Below, piece after piece: positions 18,157-25,812 of a stretch of DNA of 64,000 bases. Numbering within the stretch: the first letter of the stretch is position 1; every line of letters starts with the position of its first letter. The position numbers and the translations under genes were made by a program. The notes under the pieces are model-generated. The model was given only the letters and a program-made list of their open reading frames with translations, did not search any database and was not told the origin of the DNA. This stretch comes from Deltaproteobacteria bacterium (lineage in GTDB: Bacteria > Desulfobacterota_D > UBA1144 > Nemesobacterales > JAJCZQ01), in NCBI GenBank assembly GCA_029262335.1, contig JAJCZQ010000009.1, positions 58,539 through 122,538 of the forward strand, given 5' to 3'.

Positions 18157-20817
18157 ATGAATATAAAATGGTTCTATATACTGGCTTTATCTTTTTCACT
18201 TTTATTAACTAACTTGGAGATTTCTATGGCAACCGAAACGGTAACTAAAGAGCAGGATATTAACAAATTTGTGCTGGACAACGGGCTCACCGTGATACTT
18301 GACCAAAACAACTCGTCTCCCGTTACGGCTATCAATGTATGGGTCAAGACGGGTAGCGCATGTGAGCAGGAAGGTGAATATGGACTTGCCCATGTACATG
18401 AGCATATGCTTTTTAAAGGCACCAAGAAAAGGTCCGTAGGCGAAATAGCCAATACTATTGAAGCAGGTGGTGGTGATATAAACGCGTTTACTTCATTTGA
18501 TGAGACAGTGTATTACGTTGTGAGTGCAAGCAGATTTTTAAATACAGCACTCGATATACTTGCAGATGCAATGCAAAACTCTACCTTTGATCCTGCCGAA
18601 CTGGAAAAGGAACTTGAGGTTGTACTTGAAGAGATAAGGAGAGGAGAGGACAGCCCTTCGAGGGTATTAAGCCAAAAAATGTTTGCTACAGCTTATGATG
18701 TCCATTCTTATAAAAGGCCTGTAATAGGTACCGATGAAAGTGTTAAATCCTTCACAAGAGAAAAAATCCTGAAATTCTATAACAAGTGGTATACACCTCA
18801 AAACATGGTCCTGGTTGTTGTAGGTGATTTTGATACTAAAAAACTTATCCCGCAGATTAACAAGACCTTTGGAAAACTCGAAAAAAGAAAATTAAAAAAA
18901 TGTGAAATTCCAAGTGAACCTGTACAGAAAAAGATAAAAACATTTGTAATCGATAAAGAAGTAAACGAGGCATATTTTTCAATGGCATTTCATGCAACTG
19001 ATGCTAAAGATGAAGATACACCTGCATTAGATGTTATTTCCAATATTCTTGGCAGCGGTGAGAGCTCGAGGCTATACAGGAATATTAAAGAAGAAAAAGG
19101 CCTTGTTAACTCTATATATTCCTATGCATTTACCCCTAAATACGATGGACTTTTTGCAGTAGGGGGAACTTTGCCACCTGAAAATATTGATGCAGCATAC
19201 CAGGATATTATCAAACAAATTTATGAACTTAAATATAAACCGGTAAGTAAAGATGAAATAAATAAGGCAATCGTAAATATTGAAAGCGACGCAGTTTATT
19301 CAAAAGAGACGATGCAGGGCCAGGCGCAGAAACTCGGATTCTTTGAAGTTGAAGCAGATGACTACAGATATGAGGATGAATATCTAAAGAGGGTAAAGAG
19401 TATAACAGCCGAAGATATAATGGATATTGCCAACAAATATTTTATAGATAGTAATATCACAGCCGGAGTCCTTGTACCAACTGCCCAAAAGAACATAACT
19501 GCAGCTGCACTAAAAAAGACAATAGTTAATGAGGCTAAATTAGTTGATAAAGAGTTCACAAAGAAAACAAAAGAAATTAAAAGTGATGTGACAAGCACTG
19601 TCTTAAAAAACGGAATAAGGGTCATTGTAAAGGAAAACAGCTCTGTTCCATTGTTTGCCGCCCGTGCGGTATTTCTGGGTGGAGTAAGATATGAAGATGA
19701 ATCTACCAACGGTATTTCTAATTTTCTTGCCCAGATGTTTACACGTGGTACAACGACCCGTAGTTCAGAGGAGATTGCAGTCGAGATAGAGTCCATAGCC
19801 GGGGATATTGATGGTTTCTCGGGGAGAAACAGTCTCGGTGTTTCAGTAGAAGCTCTTAGTGAAAACATAGAACCCGCGATGGATATTTTTGCGGATGTAA
19901 TTTTAAACCCGGTATTTCCAGGTGAAGAAATAGAAAGAGCCCGTAGGGAAGTACTTTCCGATATTAACAAGGAAAATGATAATCTCTTACGAAAGAATAT
20001 TAACCTGTTTCTAAATACCCTTTATACAGAACATCCATACAGATTTAATGTTTTAGGTGCTGAGCAGAATGTTCAGAAATTTAATAAAAAGGCCCTTACA
20101 GGTTATTACAAAAAGATAGTTGATCCACGGAACATGGTTATTTCAGTTGTGGGTGATATTAATACTGCCCAGGTACTCGAAATTATTGAAAAACATTTTG
20201 GCAGTATGGGTAAGTCAGAATTTGTCGAGCTCAAAATAAAAAGTGAAGCCAGGCCTGATAAAATCAGGGAAGAAGTAATTTATGAAAAAGATAAAAACCA
20301 GACACATATTATTCTGGGTTTCCAGGGGCCAACATTATATGATAAAAACTACTACGCCTTTGAAGTACTAAACACTATCCTTGCCGGGCAGGGAGGAAGA
20401 CTGTTTCTGGAACTCCGTGATAAGAAAAGCCTGGCATATACTGTAACTTCATTTTTATCACCCGGAATTGAGCATGGATTTTTCGGTATTTATATAGGGA
20501 CTGCTCCCGGGAAGGAAGCTGAAGCTCTTGAAGGAATAAAGAATGAAATTACAAAGCTTCTCAAAAATGGTATTACCAAGAGTGAACTTAACAGGGCAAA
20601 GAACTACCTGGTCGGTAATTTTGAAATAGGCCTTCAGCAAAATACTTCGCAGGCTGCAAAGATCGCATTTGATGAACTGTATGGGCTTGGATGGGATGGT
20701 TATAAAACCTATTCGGATAATATATTTGCAGTTACAAAAGAAGATGTGGTAAAAGTGTCCAAAAAGTTTATCAATCTTGATAAATATACACTGGCTATTG
20801 TTAAGAATGAAAATTAA
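18157..20817 (+). CDS. Periplasmic M16 zinc peptidase, double-domain
   Basis: Signal peptide (WFYILALSFSLLLTNLEISMA), then two tandem M16 halves in 886 aa, as in PqqL-type proteins. The first half carries the inverted zinc motif HVHEH near residues 79-83 with the distal glutamate in VVLEEIRRGED near 153. The second half (from about residue 480) begins NGISNFLAQMFTRGT where HxxEH would be, so it is a non-catalytic partner half, as usual for this architecture. It probably degrades periplasmic peptides. AGGAAG precedes the ATG. Last gene of the ilv-psd-pssA run, although a separate promoter is possible. Confidence 0.92.
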   Translation: MNIKWFYILALSFSLLLTNLEISMATETVTKEQDINKFVLDNGLTVILDQNNSSPVTAINVWVKTGSACEQEGEYGLAHVHEHMLFKGTKKRSVGEIANTIEAGGGDINAFTSFDETVYYVVSASRFLNTALDILADAMQNSTFDPAELEKELEVVLEEIRRGEDSPSRVLSQKMFATAYDVHSYKRPVIGTDESVKSFTREKILKFYNKWYTPQNMVLVVVGDFDTKKLIPQINKTFGKLEKRKLKKCEIPSEPVQKKIKTFVIDKEVNEAYFSMAFHATDAKDEDTPALDVISNILGSGESSRLYRNIKEEKGLVNSIYSYAFTPKYDGLFAVGGTLPPENIDAAYQDIIKQIYELKYKPVSKDEINKAIVNIESDAVYSKETMQGQAQKLGFFEVEADDYRYEDEYLKRVKSITAEDIMDIANKYFIDSNITAGVLVPTAQKNITAAALKKTIVNEAKLVDKEFTKKTKEIKSDVTSTVLKNGIRVIVKENSSVPLFAARAVFLGGVRYEDESTNGISNFLAQMFTRGTTTRSSEEIAVEIESIAGDIDGFSGRNSLGVSVEALSENIEPAMDIFADVILNPVFPGEEIERARREVLSDINKENDNLLRKNINLFLNTLYTEHPYRFNVLGAEQNVQKFNKKALTGYYKKIVDPRNMVISVVGDINTAQVLEIIEKHFGSMGKSEFVELKIKSEARPDKIREEVIYEKDKNQTHIILGFQGPTLYDKNYYAFEVLNTILAGQGGRLFLELRDKKSLAYTVTSFLSPGIEHGFFGIYIGTAPGKEAEALEGIKNEITKLLKNGITKSELNRAKNYLVGNFEIGLQQNTSQAAKIAFDELYGLGWDGYKTYSDNIFAVTKEDVVKVSKKFINLDKYTLAIVKNEN

Positions 20818-20827
20818 TTAATTGTAC

Positions 20828-20860
20828 TGTTTAGGTTTATATTCTAAACAACCTTTATTA
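20828..20860 (+). terminator. Weak hairpin after the M16 gene
   Basis: TGTTTAG (20828-20834) pairs with CTAAACA (20844-20850), 9-nt loop, followed by a mixed T-rich stretch. The stem is AT-rich and the T-run is interrupted, so this is only a possible terminator. The rest of the 287-bp gap up to the sigma-54 promoter is very AT-rich and shows no ORF. Confidence 0.25.
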
Positions 20861-21079
20861 TTGCATTCTATTTTTATACTTTATAGTCTACTTTAAGTAT
20901 TTTCTTTGTAGTTCAAACTACTAATTCCATCTTAATCTGACATTTTTCAGTAAAAAAACATATTTATGACAAATATTGTTATATATTATGAAGTAAAAAT
21001 AATATATATTATATTCTCAGTATTAAAATATCTAACAATTATAAATACTTAAGCTGTATTAACATATAATACAGGTATT

Positions 21080-21094
21080 TGGCACTATTATTGC
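21080..21094 (+). promoter_or_regulatory. Sigma-54 (RpoN) -24/-12 promoter
   Basis: TGGCAC-TATTA-TTGC matches the consensus TGGCAC-N5-TTGC at every fixed position. The expected transcription start is about 11-12 bases after the GC, at or just after 21105. The track's first ATG (21105) therefore falls at the transcription start, which argues for translation from the second ATG at 21129. I found no clear enhancer-binding-protein site upstream. Confidence 0.8.
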
Positions 21095-21128
21095 GAATAT
21101 TAATATGAAAAATATAAAAACAGAAGTC

Positions 21129-21560
21129 ATGTCAAAGATACTATTAATAGAAAACGAAGAATTTCTCAGGAAACTGTATTCAGAGTTTCTCTCAATGAGT
21201 AAATACCTTGTAGAAACAGCTGAAAACGGTAAAGACGGTTTTGATAAACTTGATTCCTTTTTACCTGATTTAATTATTCTGGATATTAAGATGCCTGTTA
21301 TGGATGGCCCCGGATTTCTTAAGAATATAAAAAGTAGTATAAAATTAAGGGATATTCCAATAATTATACTTACAGGCGTTTCAGAATATATATATATAAA
21401 AGAGTGTCTGGAACTTGGTGCAAATGATTACGTTGAAAAAACAACCCATCCTGTTGATCTCTTAAACAAGGTTGAACATCTTTTAAGTGATGAAGTCGAA
21501 CCGGAAATAAATACCGCAGCTACCCAAAACGAACTCAGATATGATGTAGAAAAAATCTGA
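21129..21560 (+). CDS. Stand-alone response regulator receiver protein
   Basis: CheY-type single receiver with no output domain (143 aa from ATG 21129). All phosphorylation residues are visible: the acidic pair region LLIENEEF, phospho-acceptor Asp in LIILDIKMPVMDGPGF, the Thr of IILTGVS and the Lys of VEKTTHP. A C-terminal tail of about 25 residues follows. The ORF track starts eight codons earlier at 21105, but the sigma-54 promoter places the transcript start there. No histidine kinase is adjacent, so the partner is unknown. It may act in motility, pili or a phosphorelay. Confidence 0.9.
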   Translation: MSKILLIENEEFLRKLYSEFLSMSKYLVETAENGKDGFDKLDSFLPDLIILDIKMPVMDGPGFLKNIKSSIKLRDIPIIILTGVSEYIYIKECLELGANDYVEKTTHPVDLLNKVEHLLSDEVEPEINTAATQNELRYDVEKI

Positions 21561-21632
21561 TTTCCTCCTATCACCCCTTAAATTCTTAAAATCTTGAATA
21601 TTTATTCATTAATTCCATTAAAAAGCCTGTTT

Positions 21633-21647
21633 TGGCATAAAAATTGT
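21633..21647 (+). promoter_or_regulatory. Sigma-54-like promoter, weaker match
   Basis: TGGCAT-AAAAA-TTGT lies about 55 bp before the second receiver gene. Spacing is correct and the GG is kept, but the -12 GC reads GT. Downstream in the leader lies a palindrome ACAGTT-TAT-AACTGT (21666-21680), which could be an operator or an RNA hairpin. Confidence 0.4.
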
Positions 21648-21703
21648 AACATAAAATAGTTGTATACAGTTTATAACTGTGGGTAAAAGATGGAATTAAA
21701 TTT

Positions 21704-22135
21704 ATGAAAAAGATATTCCTTATAGATAACGTAGATTCGATAGCAGAATATTTTTCAGATTTTCTCGGGCTAAAAGGCTACAAGATTGCCGTTTCGGGGA
21801 ATGTTGAGGATTTTTCCAAAAGACTGGATTCCTTTAATCCTGATCTGGTGATTTATGATACTGATATGCCAAGGTCAGAGTCATACAAATTTGCAGTATT
21901 AAGGTCTTTAAATGAAAAGCTTATTTCAAAACCGACACTTTTACTTACGGGTTTTGTTAATGAAGCCAAGATTACAGGTTTTGATGATTTAAAAAATTAC
22001 GATTTTATTGATAAAAGCAGTACCAACAGCCAGATCCTGAGAAGGATAGAAGATTTATTGCAGTACACCCATCCTGAGTCGAATGGATTCTATGGTTCAA
22101 GGGGTCTGGCAGAAGTACCAAGTCTTAATAATTAG
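21704..22135 (+). CDS. Stand-alone receiver-domain protein, slightly divergent
   Basis: 143-aa receiver with phospho-acceptor Asp in LVIYDTDMP, LLLTGF and the conserved Lys in FIDKSS. The acidic pair at the N-terminus is reduced to IDN, so Mg binding may be weaker than in the neighbour. No output domain. It lies 143 bp after the first receiver and has its own candidate sigma-54 promoter, which suggests paired but separately controlled signalling proteins. Partner kinase unknown. Confidence 0.85.
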   Translation: MKKIFLIDNVDSIAEYFSDFLGLKGYKIAVSGNVEDFSKRLDSFNPDLVIYDTDMPRSESYKFAVLRSLNEKLISKPTLLLTGFVNEAKITGFDDLKNYDFIDKSSTNSQILRRIEDLLQYTHPESNGFYGSRGLAEVPSLNN

Positions 22136-22141
22136 ATATTA

Positions 22142-22657
22142 CTAATACCTTGTGCAGACCTTTATTTCTTTATGGTTTGCATGTCCGGATTTCATTACAC
22201 CGTTTACATGACTCCATTCGTGTTTGAGAAGCGGGAGGCGTGTTTTCTTATCAAAATCCTTTTTGGAAACAAATATTGTATTGAAAGAAGCATCATATTC
22301 TCCGCTGCACCTGCCGCTATGGTATTTACATTCAAACTTTGAATCTTTAAGTATTACTACTTTTACTTTTTTGATTTTATTAAGCCGGGGGTCTTTTTTC
22401 AATTTTGATTTTACGCAAGACGAATATGCCGCCCATTTTTCATCTATGACCTGGCCCCAGAACTCTTCCGAATGATCTACACCCTTGGTTTTAGCGTACG
22501 GAATTTTGTATTTTGGTGTATAGTAAGCCTTTGTTTTACTAAGGTTTTGCTTGTTAATATCACGGGGGTCCACGACCCTGTATGCTTTTGTTGCTGTTCC
22601 GCAGCCTGCCGTAAATAGTGATAATATAAGTAATGGAATCCAGATAGATTTTTTCAT
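22142..22657 (-). CDS. Putative lipoprotein with HExxH-like motif
   Basis: The ORF track starts at 22699, inside umuC. I choose ATG 22657 because AAGGAA precedes it and the protein then begins with a lipoprotein signal peptide ending in lipobox LFTAGC. 171 aa. The C-terminal part carries PLLKHEWSHVNG, an H-E-x-x-H zinc-peptidase-like motif, with further His residues in SGHANHKE. Several Cys residues (KFECKYHSGRCSGEY) may form a disulfide. The family is not one I can name. Lipid-anchored metallopeptidase is a reasonable guess only. It follows umuC by 13 bp on the same strand. Confidence 0.75.
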   Translation of the reverse strand: MKKSIWIPLLILSLFTAGCGTATKAYRVVDPRDINKQNLSKTKAYYTPKYKIPYAKTKGVDHSEEFWGQVIDEKWAAYSSCVKSKLKKDPRLNKIKKVKVVILKDSKFECKYHSGRCSGEYDASFNTIFVSKKDFDKKTRLPLLKHEWSHVNGVMKSGHANHKEIKVCTRY

Positions 22658-22670
22658 ATTTATTTCCTTG

Positions 22671-23942
22671 TTATGATGCCTTTGTGATTGGAAGTTCATT
22701 CCAGTTTGTAGTGTACCTGGGGCTGACCATATTCCTTTTCATAGCCCAGGGCTTCTTTATGCCGGAACTTGCATATTTAATAGTGTCTCTTCCCCATACC
22801 ATGTTGATCTCATCCATTGCATCCATAATTTCCATATGCCCTGCAAGGTTTCTGCTTGTATAAAACAGGTTTAGCTGGACTGCGTTATCCGGGCATATCT
22901 CTGCAAGCATAACCCCTGCTTTTTTATACCTGTAGCCGGGTTTATAGAGATTGTCTAAAAGCATATGGGCGGTTTTTATGAAGTCAGGCGTGTAACTTGT
23001 GGGTTCGGGAAGGTATGTCCCCATAGAGTTATTGTACTGCGGCCCGTCCTTGTATTTATTGGTTTTAAGAAATACGGATATATACCTTGCGACACTGTTT
23101 TGCTGCCTCAGCTTTTCCCCGGCCCTGCTTGCATGCATGGAGACCGCTTCCCTGAGTTCATTCAGCTCAAACACGTCATGCCCAAAGCTCCTTGACCTCA
23201 GTATCTCTTTCTTTTCGGGTTCTACGTTTTCTATCTCAATGCAGGAAGTTCCTCTCAGCTCGAGTGCGGTCCTGTAACCAACCACTGTCATGCGTTTCCT
23301 GATAAAGGTGTCGGCGGTGTTTTTAAGTTCAAGAGCGGAGTATATGCCGTTGCTCTTAAGGAGCCGCGTATATGCCCTTCCTATTCCCCATATGTCGCTT
23401 ACATCTATTCTTGAGAGTATCTCATCTCTTTTGGGATTGTTGTATATGCTGAATACACCGCCAAGTTCGGGCATCTTTTTGGCGACCCTGTTTGCCACTT
23501 TTGCAAGTGTTTTGGTCTCCCCGATTCCGACGCTTACGGGAATTCCCGTCCATTTGAGTACTGTCTTTCTTATCTCTTCACCGTATTCCTGCAGATCTCT
23601 TCTTTCGAAACCCTTTAACGAAAGAAACGCTTCATCTATCGAATAGATCTCTATGTCAGGGGTGAATTTATTAAGTACTGACATTACCCTTGCCGACATA
23701 TCGGAGTAAAGGGTGTAGTTGGAAGAAAAACATTTGATGTCGTGAAGTATTACGTCCTTTGTGTGTTTGTGAATAGGCGCGCCCATGGGTATCCACTTTT
23801 TGGCTTCAGTCGAACGTGACACTGCGCAACCGTCGTTGTTTGAAAGCACAACTACGGGCTTTCCTTCGAGCGAAGGGTCAAACACTCTTTCACATGAAAC
23901 ATAAAAAGAGTTGCAGTCTACAAGGGCATATATCCGTGACAT
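22671..23942 (-). CDS. umuC: Y-family DNA polymerase V catalytic subunit UmuC
   Basis: Error-prone translesion polymerase. The palm begins [18 protein letters not shown] with the first metal Asp; the steric region is [16 protein letters not shown], and the catalytic acidic pair is in [11 protein letters not shown] near residue 100. UmuC-type little-finger and C-terminal region follow. 423 aa, normal. The track begins at GTG 23954, but ATG 23942 has GAGG well placed upstream. Its partner umuD genes are 8-9 kb away (32282 and 33269), not adjacent as in the classical umuDC operon. Co-transcribed with the SRAP gene 34 bp upstream. Confidence 0.96.
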   Translation of the reverse strand: MSRIYALVDCNSFYVSCERVFDPSLEGKPVVVLSNNDGCAVSRSTEAKKWIPMGAPIHKHTKDVILHDIKCFSSNYTLYSDMSARVMSVLNKFTPDIEIYSIDEAFLSLKGFERRDLQEYGEEIRKTVLKWTGIPVSVGIGETKTLAKVANRVAKKMPELGGVFSIYNNPKRDEILSRIDVSDIWGIGRAYTRLLKSNGIYSALELKNTADTFIRKRMTVVGYRTALELRGTSCIEIENVEPEKKEILRSRSFGHDVFELNELREAVSMHASRAGEKLRQQNSVARYISVFLKTNKYKDGPQYNNSMGTYLPEPTSYTPDFIKTAHMLLDNLYKPGYRYKKAGVMLAEICPDNAVQLNLFYTSRNLAGHMEIMDAMDEINMVWGRDTIKYASSGIKKPWAMKRNMVSPRYTTNWNELPITKAS

Positions 23943-23976
23943 CTTCAACCTCACCTAGAGTATTTAGTGCCGGAGT

Positions 23977-24648
23977 TTAGGATACCGAGATAAAACACTC
24001 AGGCAAATCGTTCTTCCATGAGTTTACAACATCACTTACCCTGTAACTGTCCATCTTGTTTGAATCATAGGGTACAAGAAGTTCTTTAAGCTCTGCTTCA
24101 TTGCTTTTGGGGTCAAGCCATATCTGCCTGTTGCTCTCAGGAAGGATTACGGGCATACGGTCATGAACAGGTCTCATTAGATCATTTTCTGAAGTTGTTA
24201 TGATCGTAAATGTATAAAGTGGATCATCTTGTTTTTCCCAAATGTCCCAAAGCCCTGCCATTGCAAAAAGCTTTTTATCTTTCATTGTAAACCGGTAGGG
24301 GATTTTTGTTTTTTTATCAGGCTTTTGCCATTCGTAAAAACCATCTGCTATTACAAGGCATCTTTGGGATTTAAATGGTTTCTTAAAGCTCGGTTTCTCT
24401 GAAATAGTTTCAGCACGGGCATTTATCATTCGGTATCCCATTTTTGTGTCTTTTGACCACGATGGAACAAGTCCCCATTTAAACATTCTGAGTTTGTTAT
24501 TACCATCTTCATTTATTATCACGGGGGAAAGCTGGGAGGGGGCAATATTGTATCTTGGCTGTATTATGTCATCAAAAGGTTCATCGATAAATGTGAATTC
24601 ATCATAAAGCTCTTCGAGGTCCTTTGCCTGTGAAAATCTTCCGCACAT
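23977..24648 (-). CDS. yedK: SRAP/HMCES (YedK) abasic-site DNA-protein crosslink enzyme
   Basis: SOS response-associated peptidase-family protein that covalently shields abasic sites in single-stranded DNA. The catalytic Cys2 follows the initiator Met in MCGRFSQAKDLEELY. The other active-site elements are INARAETISEKPSFK (Asn), ADGFYEWQKP (Glu) and PVHDRMPVIL (His). 223 aa, normal. It begins right at the hlyD-like stop and precedes umuC by 34 bp. The pairing with umuC supports a damage-tolerance unit. Confidence 0.95.
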   Translation of the reverse strand: MCGRFSQAKDLEELYDEFTFIDEPFDDIIQPRYNIAPSQLSPVIINEDGNNKLRMFKWGLVPSWSKDTKMGYRMINARAETISEKPSFKKPFKSQRCLVIADGFYEWQKPDKKTKIPYRFTMKDKKLFAMAGLWDIWEKQDDPLYTFTIITTSENDLMRPVHDRMPVILPESNRQIWLDPKSNEAELKELLVPYDSNKMDSYRVSDVVNSWKNDLPECFISVS

Positions 24649-24649
24649 T

Positions 24650-25744
24650 TTAATAAAGATAATCTACAAGGCTTCCAATTTTAAGCCAGAGCCTTGCAAG
24701 CCCGTTTAGAATAAAACCGCCGTCATTAAAAACCGTAACTGTTACAGACCCCCCGATCCGAAGATTGTAGTTATCATGCTGATCGTTGAGTTTTAACCTT
24801 ACCGGAAATCTCTGGGCAATCTTTACCCATGTATTTACACTTTCAACAATAGGAAGTTCCCCGGACGGCATACCCTGGCCCGTACTCACACCCCAGTCAA
24901 CGCTTTCAACAGAGGCTTTAAATGTTTGCCCGGGATACATGGCAATACTTACCCTTGCACTTTGTCCGGCTGAAATCCTGCCGATACTGTTTTCCTTGAA
25001 ATTTGCCACAATCCACCAGCTGTCTGTATCTACAAATGTAAGTACTGCTGTGCCTACATCGATATAAGCACCATTGGCAAGCTGAAGATTTGTAACGATA
25101 CCATCTGAGGGTGCATATACTGTTGTCTGGTCAAGGTCATACTGGGCAGAAGCCAGCTGGGCCTCTGCATTTCTTATGAGTGCATAGTCTCCGTCAATTG
25201 TAAATTCCAGTTTTTGTTTTGAGGCTTGTAAATTAGCCTCGGCACTTAGCAGTGATGCTTTGCTCGTATTCAGGTTGTCGACAGCCTGGTCGAGTTCAAG
25301 TTTTGCAATATAGTTTTTTTCAGCAAGAGGTACAAGGTCGTTGTATCTTTTCTGGGCATAGTTAAGTTCTGCCTGTGCAGATTTAAGTGCAGCGTCCATA
25401 GCGATAATTTCACTTTTAATCTGGTCAATTTGCTGCCGGGTCTGTATAAGCTCGGCGTTTAGCTGTGCGACAGTATATTCATACGGCCGTGGGTCAATCT
25501 GGAATAGTACGTCACCCTTATTTACATCCTGATTGTTACTTACATTTACTTCAATTACCCTGCCTTCAACCTGGGGTGCAATCTGGACAACGTATGCCTG
25601 CACGTATGCATCGCTGGTGTATGGTGTATACCTGTCCATCAGAATAAAATAGAATATAAGTATAAGAATTAGGACAACTATGGACTTAACCCAGAAGGAT
25701 GGGGTGTTAAAATTTATTTTCTCGCGCAGATTACTGAATTTCAT
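24650..25744 (-). CDS. HlyD/EmrA-type membrane fusion protein (AaeA-like)
   Basis: Periplasmic adaptor of a multidrug or aromatic-acid efflux pump. One N-terminal membrane helix (residues about 18-36), biotinyl-lipoyl-like halves (DAYVQAYVVQIAPQVEGRVIEVNVS and TTVYAPSDGIVTNLQL) flanking a long coiled-coil hairpin (about 95-200), and a beta-barrel domain (IVANFKENSIGRISAGQSARV). 364 aa. The FUSC-type permease is divergent, 68 bp away, a pairing typical of AaeA/AaeB. It is also first in the run hlyD-SRAP-umuC. Confidence 0.92.
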   Translation of the reverse strand: MKFSNLREKINFNTPSFWVKSIVVLILILIFYFILMDRYTPYTSDAYVQAYVVQIAPQVEGRVIEVNVSNNQDVNKGDVLFQIDPRPYEYTVAQLNAELIQTRQQIDQIKSEIIAMDAALKSAQAELNYAQKRYNDLVPLAEKNYIAKLELDQAVDNLNTSKASLLSAEANLQASKQKLEFTIDGDYALIRNAEAQLASAQYDLDQTTVYAPSDGIVTNLQLANGAYIDVGTAVLTFVDTDSWWIVANFKENSIGRISAGQSARVSIAMYPGQTFKASVESVDWGVSTGQGMPSGELPIVESVNTWVKIAQRFPVRLKLNDQHDNYNLRIGGSVTVTVFNDGGFILNGLARLWLKIGSLVDYLY

Positions 25745-25812
25745 GATTTAATATATCAGAAGTATATTTCTTATAACATAATATTAAACTCAATTCTTAT
25801 TAAAATGATAAT

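Noticed and set aside
19362-19970. 202-aa ORF antisense to the M16 peptidase
   Set aside because: Ser/Thr/Ile-rich shadow frame with no family signature.
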